Assembly: GCA_032622095.1 (NCBI GenBank)
Contig: CP136061.1
Coordinates: 231,692,944 to 231,756,943, forward strand
Reading direction: 5' to 3'
DNA: 64,000 bases
From: Siphonodentalium dalli
Taxonomy: Eukaryota > Mollusca > Scaphopoda > Gadilida > Siphonodentaliidae
Within the stretch, counting starts at the first letter, position 1. Each line of letters starts with the position of its first letter. Both the position numbers and the translations under genes were made by a program. The notes under the pieces were generated by a model, which searched no databases, was not told the origin of the DNA, and was given only the letters and a program-made list of their open reading frames with translations. Below are positions 12,201-27,200 of the stretch, in pieces.

Positions 12201-15200
12201 TTTGGTGTACAAATCTCGAGCAGGAAACGAAATTTACATCAATTATTAATACTCATCTCGAGAACATAAGAATTTACAAAAATCAATATCTAATAACTCT
12301 GAGCTTTGTTTGATGGGTTCCTCGACTCGAATCAAATATTGTTTACCACCAAAGCCAAAGAAATAGTAATATAGGACCATCTGATCGGATTGTTGTTGTT
12401 GGAATCTGTTGAGATGGGGACCCTCTGGTCGGATTGAGTACCTTTAATAAGTGCAGTTCATATACCCATTATACCATATCTGAAGATCATGAGAGGAGAC
12501 TTAATTATTCTTATATTATGCAATTAAAAATTTAAGTGAACAGTATGATACAAATGAGGCCTCCTCCGACATAGAGCCAAGACAATAATCTATTTGTTGA
12601 TTGGAGTTTTGTGTGAAATTATTAACAATTATTATCCATCCCTTAACTAAAACTATTTCTGATTGGGCAAAAGCTGTCACATGATAATCTGGGAAAAATT
12701 CATATTGGACTCCCGAAAGTCATATTGGACTCCCGAGTGTTCAATATGAATTTTTTATCGGGACTCCATTATGTCACAAATTAACTCTATTGCATAATGC
12801 ATTGGTGAAAGTCCATCTAGAGCTCACCCCGAAGATTCAAATGAAGTTTGGTGATAATCGGATGAGGAATGTGGTCTGTAGGGTGTGCCAAAGGATTTAG
12901 TCATGCAAAGAGTAAAATCCAAGATGGCGCCCGGTGGCCATGTATTTTTTATAGCTCCCATCTATAGGTCACCCTGAAGCTACATATGGAGTTTGGTGAA
13001 GATCGGATGAGGGATGCGGTCTGTAGGAGTGCTGATGGAAATTGTTGAAATACGTCCGGACAGACGCACGGACGACGAATGCGATCCCATGGCAATAGCT
13101 CAAACTTTACTTTGTAAATTTGAGCTAAAATGATACTAAAAAATAAAATAATAACCCAACGTACTAACTAACCATCTATATTTCTGGCTCTCTAAAATCC
13201 AAATTGTGGGAAGAGTTGATAAAACAATGAAGGTACCAAAAAATCAAAAGGGAATAACTAAGTGAAAAACAATATTTTCCATGGTCCATATACATGCTGC
13301 ACATCAGCAAAGTATTGGTAACAATATCCTGAAGTTTCAATTCTCTACATTCGAAACTGTCAGAGGAGTTGATTGCACCCATGTGTGACAGACTCATGGT
13401 GGCTCAACAGACAGACTGACGGACGGACAGATGGAGGTCATTTGTACAGTCCCCCGAAAATTTATTTTTTGGGGAACAAAAAGAATCGAAGAAAAAACAA
13501 AAAGAAACTTATTTCCAATGTTGCAGAATTCAATAAAGCTACGAACCTTTTCATTCCTGATATCTTCGGCACTGGTTGATGGTGGTTTCTCCATAGCAAA
13601 CAGTGTCAGAATCTGCAGCAAATGGTTCTGCATAACATCCCTGAAGAAATGAAAGTGTCAATGTCAGACCACAGATAATACAAGTGCAGAAGGATTACAA
13701 TTCATTGATTGGAAATGTTCATACATGTCAAATTGTTCCTATTGGTCTGTAATCGTTTGTTGAACTTATTATCTGAACAATTCCTAAGTGAGGGAACTAC
13801 TCATCAAGGAGTATTCTCATATATGCGAGTCTCCCATAGGGAGCCTCGCATATATAAGAGAATACATTGGCCTAACAATATTTACCTTGACCGTGTAAGC
13901 CAGTGCATTCTCTTATATATGCAAGGCTCCCTATGGAAGACTCGCATATATAAGACAATGCACTGGCACAGGATCTTTATTGCTGCACCAGCACAACTCC
14001 CATCATGAAAGGGTAAAGATTCAGGTTAATAAAACAGTATATCCATCGGGTATTGATTCAAAGTCTTGGTCATTAAAGACAGACAAAATAAAAACAAGCC
14101 TGAAGCTGGGAAGCAGCGACATAACGAAAGCAATGATACAACTCATTGGAGCCTGATATTATATACAGTGTCCACTTGTGAAGGGTAATAAGGTGGTGCA
14201 CTGCCTCAAGCTATGTCTCTTCATCCTTACTAGCTGAACAAATCACTGAATCCAATTAATATCCTGTGGCCATGATATCAATATATTAGCTCATTAAACC
14301 TTTCATGATGGGAGCCGCGTGGGTGTAGCACTAAAGATCCTGTGCCAGTGCATTTTCTTATATATGCGAGTTTCCCAATGGGAGCCTCACATATAAGAGA
14401 ATGCACTGGCTTACAAGGTCAAGGAAATTATTATATATGAGAGGCTCCCTTTCTATACTAAATACTCATTGATGAGTAGTTCCCTTAGGAAAGGTTCAGA
14501 ATATAAGTTCAACAAATGACCATAAGGCATAACTTATTAACCCTTTACCCAACAAACCGGCCAAAACCGGCCAAATAAAGCTTCAACAGCCTAAAATATC
14601 TTGGGTCTGTCTCAATAAAACCATACAAATATGGATATCATTGGAACCGGCTCATTGACCACATTGTGATGGTTATAGTTATGCCCTGTGCCAATGCATT
14701 CTCTTATATATGCGAGTCGACCATAGGTCGCCTCGCATATATAAGAGAATGCATTGGCCTAAAAAATAATCTTTTTTACCATTTTTTCTTACATTCTTTA
14801 ACAATTTTATAATTTTTAATGTGTTAAGCCAATGCATTCTCTTATATATGCGAGGCGACCTATGGTCGACTCGCATATATAAGAGAATGCATTGGCACAG
14901 GGCCGTTCTGTTGGGTAAAGGGTTAACTGAATATTTCCAGCAAAAAATTAATCCTTCTGCACTTGTATTAGCTTTTCATCTGCTCTTATGACATGAACAA
15001 CTCTCCAAATGAATAATAGACCATTCCAATATATACTTTTATAACTAGATGGCAGAATCCATTTATTAAAGAAAGTTCAAAGTTCAAAATGGTCTGAAAT
15101 AGAAAATTTGAAAATGTAGAACATGCAATCAGGTGCCATAAATAATATAGAGCCTAGAAAGTGGTTTTGTATGGCTGTTAATATTAAAAAGCTATTTTTT

Positions 15201-18200
15201 TAACATTCAGAATCGTTTGTAAAGATAATATTACCTGATAATTCCAAACTCATCAAAGTAACCTCCCCTGCCTTGTGTTCCGATTGGTTCTTTGAAAGAA
15301 ATGACAACGGATGCTATGCCGTCCCTGTTCCATATGGGACTGAATATTCTGTTAGCAAACCTTAAATTATACAATACAAATAAACAAATAAACGCATAGG
15401 TAATAATACACAATTTCCAGAAATTGCCATGGAGTAAATGCCTCTCCTACCCTCCATCAATAGGGGGTCACAAAATGTCCTTTCGTTCTTCATAGAATGG
15501 CAAGGAATACCTCATACGTTGTGGAAGGCATAGTTAAAATTATTATCAACAATCGCATTCAAATTACTATGAGTAGTATTGTGAGTTGTAAGTTGTAGAC
15601 GCACCAAATTAGGGGTTTTACAACCGACGTATAAAGCGCGCGAATCTAAACAAGGAAATGGTGCCATATTGTGACTCTGCTTATAAACAATCCAATGTGC
15701 ATTTTGCAAGGAACTAAATAACAGTCGACCTGAATAAATATTTTAAAGTGCTGTACAATTACCAAACATTTTCCTTTTCGGCATTTATGTGAATACCTCT
15801 CACTGATAAAGTACCCTTTTCTGGAAGTTGTGTCCCCTTCTGTGTCACCTCTGAGGAAGCGTGCATTGTATTTTGAACATGCATCAACACATTTTCCTTG
15901 GTAATATCCCCATTGATCACTTAGCTGTTTTAGACAGAAATGATTAAGGATGACATTTGTCTGTACTTTGTGTTTTTAGAGCTATTAGTCACTGAGTTAT
16001 ACACCTTGCACTGAATTCACAAAACACCTGATTTTAACCTATCATGCCAACAAAATAACATTTTCAGTCCCAAAGCGAACCATGCCAAAGTAAATGTCTA
16101 TAAATATGGATATTCTCACTGGATAGAGCTACCAGTATGCTGGAACTAAGAAATATTGGAAAAAGAAAAAAATTTATTGCAGCAATTTCAACTTGTTGTC
16201 ATGGAAGATGCCAAATACTAAAGGAGAATAATCAGAGAGTTGGCCGGCACTGAATGGGGTAAAATATAATAAGAATAAAGATTGCATATAAATTGTTTTG
16301 TTGAATATTAAATAATTTTTTCCATAAAATGTCTTTGCTATGAAAGGAAAAAGAAGATTTAAACAGCCAAATTAGTACATTTCTTAAAGAAATGATGATG
16401 AAGATGACTTAGATAATGATGATCAGGTGGAGGGCGATGATGATGGCGGCTCTGGTGATGATGTGATGAAAATTGTGATGAAGATGACAATGTATGGAAG
16501 TCAGCAGGCTGAATGAAAAGAAAATCAAATGGGGGGGGGGGGGGGGGGGGGTGGGTTGAATCGGTTGATGTATATATATGTAATGCTTTTCTTCATTTTC
16601 TTCTATCCGTCTTTGCGAAAAAAAATACCTTTTGATTTCTCAATGTCAAATATATGAAATCTTGGATCAGAGAATAAAGCATATATACCTGAGAACCATG
16701 AGGTTTTGGACCATTTCTTTCCCAAGATAATGATCTATTCTGTAGATTTCACTCTCTTTGAATATGGAGGACAGATGATTACTGAGGTGATTTGAACTTT
16801 CTAGATCTTTTCCAAATGGTTTCTCAACCACCAGCCTGGTCCACTGCTTACTGCAAATACATAATACAACTGCCATATGATTTTGCCAAGTGCTGTTCAA
16901 AATGGGGGAAATAACAAGTGCACAGCACAGGGTATCCCCCAGAAAAATATGGCTTTTCACTGATGTTTTTTAATTTTCTGAGGTGGCTTAAAGATACGAG
17001 CGGCCATCGCTGTGGGTATAGGTGTTAAAATAGTCACGTCCACTAAAACCACCAAAAACAGAAAGAATATTATATAATAGACATATGTTGTTCTTATACC
17101 ACTCATAAATATTACATACATTGAATGTTAATGTCACGTTTGTACCCTTGGTAGTGTAAACGAACATCAAAAAGTTACGGAACCGATTGTTTATAAACAC
17201 TTGGAACTACCATATAGTCCAATGAAAAGGCATAGTTAAAATTATTGGCGCAATCAATAAGCCCATTCAAATCACACCAAATTTAATTTTAATTGACCCA
17301 TTGTACCTGACAGTTAAAAATCAAGCTAATCCACGTTACTTCATGATTGGGAAATGATCAGACAGAAAATGTGTACATAATATAATTGTTCTTGCAAAGA
17401 GATGAATATTTTTCAATCCGGTTAGTATTTTCTCCTAACCTAAATATGGTAATATACACACCAAATAAGGAATGTGCTATGAGTAGTATTGTGAGTTGTA
17501 AGTTGTAGACGCACCGAATTAGGGGTTTTACAACCGACGTATAAAGCGCACGAATCTAAATAAGGAAATAGCGCAATAACGTAACTCTGCTTATAAACAA
17601 TCCACTGCGCTTTTTGTGAGAAACTAAACAACAGTCGACCAGTATTTTCTCGGACACAAAGCGTTTTGGGAACAATAATGCATTCATATCATTATGCTAT
17701 ACTATTCTTGAGGAAATTATCATAATTTGATGTTATTTCTAAATTATAACCCACAATGAAGGCCGCACGTCCCTTTAATTCAAAAGGTGTCTTAACCCTT
17801 TCATGACGGGAGCTGCACTGGTGCAGCATTAAAGATCCTGTGCCAGTGCATTCTCTTATATATTTGAGTCTCCCATAGGCTTCACTGGCTTACAATGTCA
17901 AGGTAATTATTGTTAGACAATGTATTCTCTTATATATGCGAGGCTCCCTATTGGAGAATGTGAGGCTCCCTTTGGGAGATCTGCATATATAAGAGAATGC
18001 ATTGACACATAGTTTTCCAAAAAATTCAGGAAGCTCCATCATAGAAGGGTTAATCTGGCCGGCAATGACTGGATAAAATATATTGCAGTTGGGTGTCCTT
18101 CATCTCATTGTGGCCTGTGAATATGCCAAAAATCATTCGCACCCGAAAGGCCTAAGCAGAATTCCTCCTCTGGGGACCCCATTCTGCAAATGACAGGCAC

Positions 18201-21200
18201 CTTATTCTCAGGCCTGCTAAATCTTAGAAAGACCTGAAGTTCATTTATCTGGAAATCTCATTTCAAATCACGTTTTATACAAGAGGATTAACCCTTAACT
18301 CTAAGAGCTCTTTCCATCAATGTATCACATTATTATAATCAATAAATTTGAAAACTGATCAAGAAATATTCGTTGATACAAAAATCGGACTTGGCACTGA
18401 AAGGGTTTTTAAACAGCTGACTGCCATGTTAGCTGCCTTGTAAGAAAAAAATTGTCAAAACTGATTTTAATTGTTCATTTGGTTTACATGTACCATTTGA
18501 AGTTTTTGCACTCAGTTTATAAATAAATAATTTATGCAATAGAGCGATGTGGTTATACAATAGTTTCACTTACCCTTTTGCTCGACATGTCTTGTGAAGC
18601 ATAAGAGACACAGATTCATAAACGGAGGGAGGAAGAGCTAGATAGAACAGTCTGTGGGCGTTGCCAAGTTTTGTAATATAACTGTCTAATTGTTTGAAGT
18701 CAGCATCTTTATCATAGCTACCAGCCACGTAATGGCAGCATTTGAAGAAAGCTTCAGATTTCTGTTTTTCACCATCTTTGATCTGAAATATTATATAATA
18801 TCTGACAGTTAAGTCTTTCCTGACGGGAGCTGTGCTGGTGCAGCATTAAAGATCCTGTGCCAATGAATTCTCTTATATGCGAGTCTCCCATAGGGAGCCT
18901 CGAATTTATAAGAGAATGCACTGGAATACAAGGTCAAGGTAAAATATTTATAGGCCAATGTATTCTCTTATATATGCGAGGCTCCCTATGGGAGACTTGC
19001 ATATATAAGAGAATGCATTGGCACAGGATTTCGCAAAATTCAAGGAAGCTACAGTCATTGAAGGGTTAAAGATAGCGTTTGTCTTCCTAGTCATTTGATT
19101 TATATATATTCCAGGGTATAAAATAATAGATATGAATCGAGGACATCTGGCACAACGTGTACCAGAAAATTGTACATACAGATTTACTTTAACACATACA
19201 ATGAAGTCTAAGGACAAATATAAAGAAGTCTAAGAACACATACAATGAAGTCTGAAGTCGGTGGTAGAAATATCCATAGAAGACATGGAACAAGTTTCAG
19301 TTAGGGGCTTGTTTGACAGAATAATTATGTCTTTGCCCTCATAGTACTGAAGACCTGGCTTTCACGACAATCATTTTTGGTACATTCACTGCAGACTACG
19401 AGTCATCTCGTACTTTTTGCATATAATTGAATCGGTGTAGGCAGTAAACATTTTAAACAAGCAATTGGCATGTTTTATATGCACCAAAATATTTATGACC
19501 CTGACCAGGAGAAATTCAGCAGCCAGTTTTATTACGAATAATATAACCCGTTATATATTATTCAACAAAAAGTTAGCGATATACTTTCCAAGTTACCAGG
19601 GTTCACACTTGCCAAAGGGAAAAATAATTCACATTTGCAAAACATATTTTCATTTGGCAAAAGTTTTGCCAAGTCACTTTTTAATTCCTCAAGCAATTTG
19701 AAAAATATTGGTCAATCAATACCATTAATTTCAGGAAAACCTTACATCATAATTACATTAGTGGTCATTTATACGGTTTAACCCTTTACCCAACAGAAGG
19801 GCCCTGTGCCAATGCATTCTCTTATATATGCGAGTCGACCATAGGTCGCCTCGCATATATAAGAGAATGCATTGGCTTAACACATTAAAAATTATAAAAT
19901 TGTTAAAGAATGTAAGAAAAAATGGTAAAAAGTTTTTTTTAGGCCAATGTATTCTCTTATATATGCGAGGCGACCTATGGTCGACTCGCATATATAAGAG
20001 AATGCATTGGCACAGGGCATAACTGTAACTATCACAATGTGGTCAAGGAGCCGGTTCCAATGATATCCATATTTGTATGGTTCTATTGAGACAGACCGAA
20101 GATATTTTAGGCTGTTGAAGCTTTATTTGGCCGGTTTTGGCCGGTTTGTTGGGTAAAGGGTTAAGGAAAGATAACACCTCTATTAATATGCAGATAATCT
20201 CATAGCAATAGTACTGATGGTTGGAGGGATTAATAATCCTCCTGTGATGTGCCCTACTGATAGAGAAACACTTCCACCGTTGTATTGTTTGGTGATCGGC
20301 TTATTGTTGTATGATAAACCACAATAGAGATGCGGGTATAACTAATTATTAACTAACTGCTTTGCTGTAGATATCGAAAGTCGTTCAAACCGCGAGTGTC
20401 GAAACATAAGACTTAAGGTTGCAGAAAATGATACCATCAGGGATAGCATTTGGCAATTGATAAAATTATTTGGCAAAATATATTTTCATTTGGCAAATTA
20501 AATTTCGGTCCAGCGCAGACCCTGCAAGTTACTCATGCTGTTGTTGAGCATGCTGTGTGCTGACACAGTTAAAGTATATAGGGAGATCATATCAATCACC
20601 ACACTTGCCTCTCCAAAACCATCTCCACTCAAGGTCTATATATTTTAATTGACACTCTCAAGTTAGCTTGGGTTCTCCACCTAATATAAGGAGTTCAATG
20701 ATTTGAGATGATTACTACTTTTCCTGCAAACATAGACATCTCTGTGTGTGTTCAATGGCAGTCAAATCAGTTTGTGGGCAACACAAATTGACATAGTGTT
20801 GATTGTAGAGTAATGCCCTAAATAATCGACTCCTTAATCGTAGCAGAATTACGGGTATTTTTTCAGGATTAGTTGGAAATATGGCTTGTTGCCATTCATC
20901 GGAAAGCTCTCAGTGAGAGCTTTCCAATGAATGGCAACAAGTCATATTTCTGACTAAATCCTGAAAAATTACCCACAATTCTGCTGCGGTTAAGGAGTCG
21001 ATTATTCAGGGTATTACTTTATGTTCAATGGCAGTTGATTCAGTTTGTGGGCAACATAATTTGACATAGTGTTGATTGTACTTATACAACCACATTTCAA
21101 TTTCATTATGGCAGCTAGTATACGTTAGTTGGAGTATTCCATGATGGGTGTGCCAAGAAGATTGAAGCTGGTAATGCAACACCAAACAAACCTTCGGTCT

Positions 21201-24200
21201 AGCACAATAATTCAGTCTGAGATATGAACAAACAGTTATTCACATAGGACATGGCCTACCATTAATGTTGATTTGTCATGGAAATAGCTGTTGTTATATT
21301 GATCTATAACCATTTTGGAAGTTGGTGTATGCATATGATATACAGTAATGCCCTAAGTAATCGACTCCTTAAACACAGCAGAATTATGGGTAACTTTTCA
21401 GGATTTAGTCGGAAATATGGCTTGTTGATATTCATCGGAAAGCTCTTGGCGAGAGCTTTCCGATGAATGGCAACAAGCCATATTTCCGACAAAATCCTCA
21501 AAAGTTACCCAAAATTCTGCTGTGGTTAAGGAGTTGATTATTTAGGGCATTACTGTACAAAGGGCAGTCCAGCATCGCGAAGCTGTCAGTTTGTTTTATA
21601 CCCACTAATACTCTTTTTCATCGAAATGATGAGACATGTTTATCTTCTAACATGCTTCTTATGCACAAGCAGTCGAACAGATATGGAATGACCCCACTGC
21701 TATGACCTATTCATTGGAAGACACTGACCAAAATCAGATTCAAGCTTACATCTAGTGCACTGTGCAGGTTATTCCTCATACCATGTGGCTCACATACATA
21801 AATGACCTTTCTTAAATATTGGGGGATAGTGATGTTCCGATAATGAAAAAGCTTATCGGACCGATTTCCGATAACTGGAGGCACAATCGGCCGATTTCCG
21901 ATTCCGATGTTTATATATATTGTGCGTTTGTTCCTATAATGGACTTATATACACCCAATGCACTCCATATCCCGCATAGTTTCAAAGCCAAATACATCAA
22001 AGAAATATATACACACTGTCGTGACAGTATTTCTGCCGACGTTGGTTGTGTGCTTCCTTTGATGTATACCGGTAGTTGTTTTGACAAAGAGATCAAAGGT
22101 GCCGACTCAGAGTAACGTTATGACCATGTGTGGAACACTTGCATGCGGAGTAAAAGTCTTGATTGAATACTTGTAAGTTGCAACAATGTATGGAATGGCG
22201 ATGATTATTAACTAAATTTTGATTGATGGATAATAATTGCTGTCATATTTGTCTGAGATTTCCCAAGTTCCCATTGGTCACACCTTTTATCTTTTAACAA
22301 CTCGGAAGCTTTTATAGTTCCGCCTGCTCAATTTTTGTTTCGCAAGTTCAACGTGGAGCTAAGCGTATTTCATAGCATACGTTGTACAGACGAAAAAGCT
22401 AATTATGCCCCTACTAACGTTGATCGTTATTGAAGACAGTTCTGATAACAACTGTATTAATTCATTCAGTGTGTGCTTCAAGTTATTGACATAGCATGTG
22501 ACGTCACATGACACGTGCTCTAGAGGAAGCCTCACTGTAATCAGGTCAGCTTTTTAATTCAAGCTTTCTTTGAATCTATTTCGCCTCAACGCGATTGAAC
22601 CAATAACTTCATATTACACGGGATGTCGGGCATGTGTATTGCCATTCTTATAATATATCATCATATCAGACTGCTTTGATGATGCCAATGGCTTCTTTTT
22701 AGGCTGTTACAACTGCGTTTTACATTCAATACTACAGTTGTATTGCGTATGTTTATTAAAGCGTGCACATTGCGCTTAGATACTAGAACGTTTTTATTTA
22801 TTTTGACAATCGGTAAAAGCCGATGTTCAACTGCGAGGTACGATTAATTTCCGATGGGCTATTATCGGCCGATGGCCGATTCCGATTCCGATTATCGGAA
22901 CATCACTATTGGGGGATTCTTGGCTATGTGGAGTCTGAGCATATGTTTGTGCTGACACTCTGATGTGTCACATGTTGGTTTGGCAAAGCTCTGATAGGAA
23001 TCTTATGGGGGGGGGTCTAGTGTTGAAATGATTTCAGAAGTTGACTAGTCGACAGGAGAAGTCAACTGCAAGCAGGGGCGCCGGAAGAGGGGGGCAGAGG
23101 GGGCATCTGGGGGGAGCGGGGGCAGGACTTGCCCTTTTACTGGAGACAGAAAATGCTTTTTGTGTGTTTAATCTCGTGTTTTTATAGCAAATTGTGACTT
23201 TTTGGGTCCAAATACCACCAATTTCACAAGGAATATAATTTTTTTGTCAATTTTATCACAAAACGGCCATAAAAACCGACAAATACCATTAAAATAGGGA
23301 TTTTTGCCACAATGAATTTATGGTTATTTTCCCGAGTTTGCGGAGAAAATGCCCTTTTTTGCGGAAAAGTGCCCTTTTTGTAGGTTCTGCCCCCCTGCCC
23401 TTGGATGCTTCCGGCGTCCCTGTGACTACAAGTCGATTAGTCGAACCCCATCACCTGGTGACATGATTGACAACAGAACGTCTTTTCAAATGATATTTTG
23501 TAAACTGTTTTTTGTAATTTTATGACTGATTATTTCATGGTGTCAAGTTCAGAGAATGCTAGTGATTTGTCAGCACATGCTTGCTGCATATGACACTCGG
23601 TGGTAAAACGACAATAGGCGATGTCGGAGCAGATGAAATATTGACCAGATTTATTCAGAATAAAAGGCTGTCTGCCCAGTGTCCCCCCGAAACGGTGGCT
23701 TCATTTGGAGCGGGGGCTTTGTAGAATAAATATACCATTGAAAACAATCTGATAACTACAACTAAAGCTATCGTCCGGAAAGCAAAATAATCAGAAAATT
23801 CTAAGTTTACAAGGACCATAACTCTGGCAAAAATTGGCAGACGAATCAAAATTCAAACTTCACCTGTATTTCCATCTCGTTAGTCAACATATAAAATTTG
23901 AAAAATAATCAGACATCTAAAACTAAAGTTATCACCTGGAAACCAAAATAATCGACAAATTCTAAGTTGACAAGGATCATAACTCTGGCAAAAACCAAAT
24001 TCGAACTTGACCTGTATTTCCATGTGGGTAGACCACATAAAAAATAAAAAAAACAGTCGGATAACAAAAACCATCTGGGACAGACACGGACACACAGGGC
24101 TCATGGACAGACGGACATCCACCCAACGAAAGGGGTTTATGGGGTGTAGACTTTGGTATATACATGGTTTAGGGGTTATTTGGGTTTATGAGCTTCAGCC

Positions 24201-27200
24201 TTTTTGTCCAATGCCATATTAACTGTTGCTTTGGGTCTTTAAATCTGTCAAACAGAACTTTCTAAAAACCACGAAAAGTTGGACGAAGTCTGAGGTCCAT
24301 ACTGTCCTTGCATATTGACAACCTGATTGATAGTCCAAGTCTTCTCGTACTAAAACTAGCTAAGATTTTGGGATGGCGAGATGCTAGTATTTAGTCCGAG
24401 ATCGCGCGCATAGCCTTCTTATGACACGAGTTAAGCGTTAATGACCCGCTCAAATAAAACCACAATTATATGAAATAAAATATCACAATTGCGACAATAA
24501 AAGATATTTTCCGCAGAAGACATGCTATTTGATCTGAACCCCACATCAGTTGTGAATTGAAAGCGGTAATTTAATGCGAAAAGAGACATTTACCGCAATG
24601 TTTACAAATTTTTAAAAGTATGCGAACTCAGTTGACCTCGCGAACTGTGTTCGGCATTTTCCGTTGAAAATATTCCGTAGATTTTCGACTAACAATGCAA
24701 ATTACGATGAATTCTCCATTGTAATCGTAATTATGTGTGTCAATAAATAAAAAATAAATAGATTAATTAAACATTGAAGATATAAATGTAATACATTAAA
24801 TAAATTACCGGGAATTACAACCCTCTCAAAGTTTAAAACAGTGTAAACACAACGAGCATTAGAATAAATAATATGGTGCTACATTTCCCACATTTGGTGG
24901 ACTTCAGCGAAATTAAGATATATACTAAGCGAACAGAGCAATATACTGCTCTTGTTAAGCACACAAAAAATCAAACAAAATTTGTATAAATTTTTAACCT
25001 TAAGTTTGAAAAGTCCCACTAAAACGGAAGAACTATATTTCGAAACTGTGTGATTCGGTTCTCCGATTATTTTATCAACACAAAAAGTCAAAATGCACAT
25101 GGATGAAAATCACACGCATGGCAAGTCAGACTCAAGAGTTCTAATTTGCTCCAATTTTGACAAGTTGCTTGCGAAAATTGTCAACAAAACTACCTTTCGG
25201 ATCCCCCATTATGTCATTAAGTTTTTAGTGCGGGAATTGTTCTCAAAGCACATTGGAAACTGGACTTTGCGGCGATCGGTTTTCGCCATTTTGTTCGGAA
25301 AACCGCGCGCTATATATAGAAACGGAAACTAGAATACTCAGAACAAACACCGGACAATGCCGAAGTTCTTCGGAACCTGAGTTCGGCTTTCAGTTAAGTA
25401 AACAAACAGAAAAAACAACGATGTTTGTGGCAATCAACCGGAATATTCTATGTGTAATTTAACATTAAAGTTAGATTATTATACACCATTCTGACCATAA
25501 GATGTCACTCTTTCCGACGTATATAGCATCATGTATTGCTTTGTTAGGTAAATCGAGTAAAATACACCACAGATTCCCGCCACAGATCCTGGGCGTAACT
25601 CGTGTCATAAGAAGGCTATGCGCGCGATCTCGGACTAAATACTAGCATCTCTCCATCCCAAAATCTTAGCTAGTTTTAGTACGAGAAGACTTGGACTACC
25701 TGATTGAGGGCTTAAGCTCATTAACCTGGATGTTCCTAATATATATATATACTAGCACATAGAATGTTCCTCCAATAATGAAGAGTTACATAACGCATAG
25801 TTATATACACTAAATTACTAATAGCAGAGTTTACAGAGATAATATATGTTGTGTATGTGGTCTGCTTTGTTAAAGAAATTAGTCGAAAGGGTTAATAATT
25901 CCGTAAAATAATAATTTGTCCGTCATCTATATACATGTTGCACATCTCCAATATGTGGGTAACAATACTCTGAAGTTTCAAATATCTACGATCAAAACTG
26001 TAGGAGTTGATTACACCATGAAGGTACCCTCATACAGAAAATTATAAAAAATATTTTTCAAAGTCGAAAGGCCCATAACTCTGGGAAAAATCATTGGATC
26101 AAACTCAAATTCGAGCTTGACGTGTATTTTGATATGAACGACCCACAAAAAAAAACAGAATTTCCAATTAAACAATCCAAACTTGAGTTATCATCCGGAA
26201 ACCAAAGAAAAAACATGAAAATTGAATTTTCTAAGTCGAAAAACCCATAACTGAGAAAAATCATCGGATCAAACTCAAATTCGAACTTGACCTGTATTTT
26301 CAATTGAACAGTCCAAACTTGAGTTATCATCTGGAAACCAAAGAAAAAAGAAGCAAAATTGAATTTTCTAAGTCGAAAAATGATTGGATCAAACTCAAAT
26401 TCAAACTCAACCTGTATGTTGATATGACTGATCCACATAAAAATTTGCAATTAAAGGATCCATACTTGAGATATCATCCGGAAACCGAAAAAGTGAGAAA
26501 TTTTCTAAGTAAAAAAAAAGGGAAATAACTCCATAAAAGAACATCGGATCAAACCCAGAATTGCAGAGCACCTGTGTTCTTGGTTGAGACACCTACATAC
26601 CAAGTTTCAATCAAATCGGATGATCATTACTGGAGTTATAACTCCGGACGGATGGACGGACGGACGCACAGGGCTGATTACAATAGTCCCCGCAAAAATA
26701 AATTTTTCGGGGGACAAAAACTAGCTCTTAAACCTCTATAGTTGGTGCAATTTTTGTAAGCCCACTAATATGGACAAACATAAGCTTGTAAACCATAGAG
26801 CCCCCTAACACCCTATTGCTGTCCGCAAAGGCTGACGGATAGATGACTAGACAAATGAAAGTGTGTTTAAGTGGATAGAGGTTTACGTGCTGCGGTCTGT
26901 CCATATTAAAGAGCTTAAACGATGCATCAAATAGTGCACCAATGATAGAGGTTTAAAGGCTACTTTGAATATTGATATTAGCATACGACATATACAACTT
27001 ATATTATCTTTGTAAACTCTGGTATTAGTAATTTGATGTGTATATGTCTATGTGTTATGTAAACTCTTCAGTACTGGAGTAAAATAAAAATTATTTGCAG
27101 ATACATGTACATGTATATTATTATGAACATCCAGGGTTAATGAGCTTAACCCTTTACCCAACAGAAGGGCCCTGTGCCAATGCATTCTCTTATATATGCG

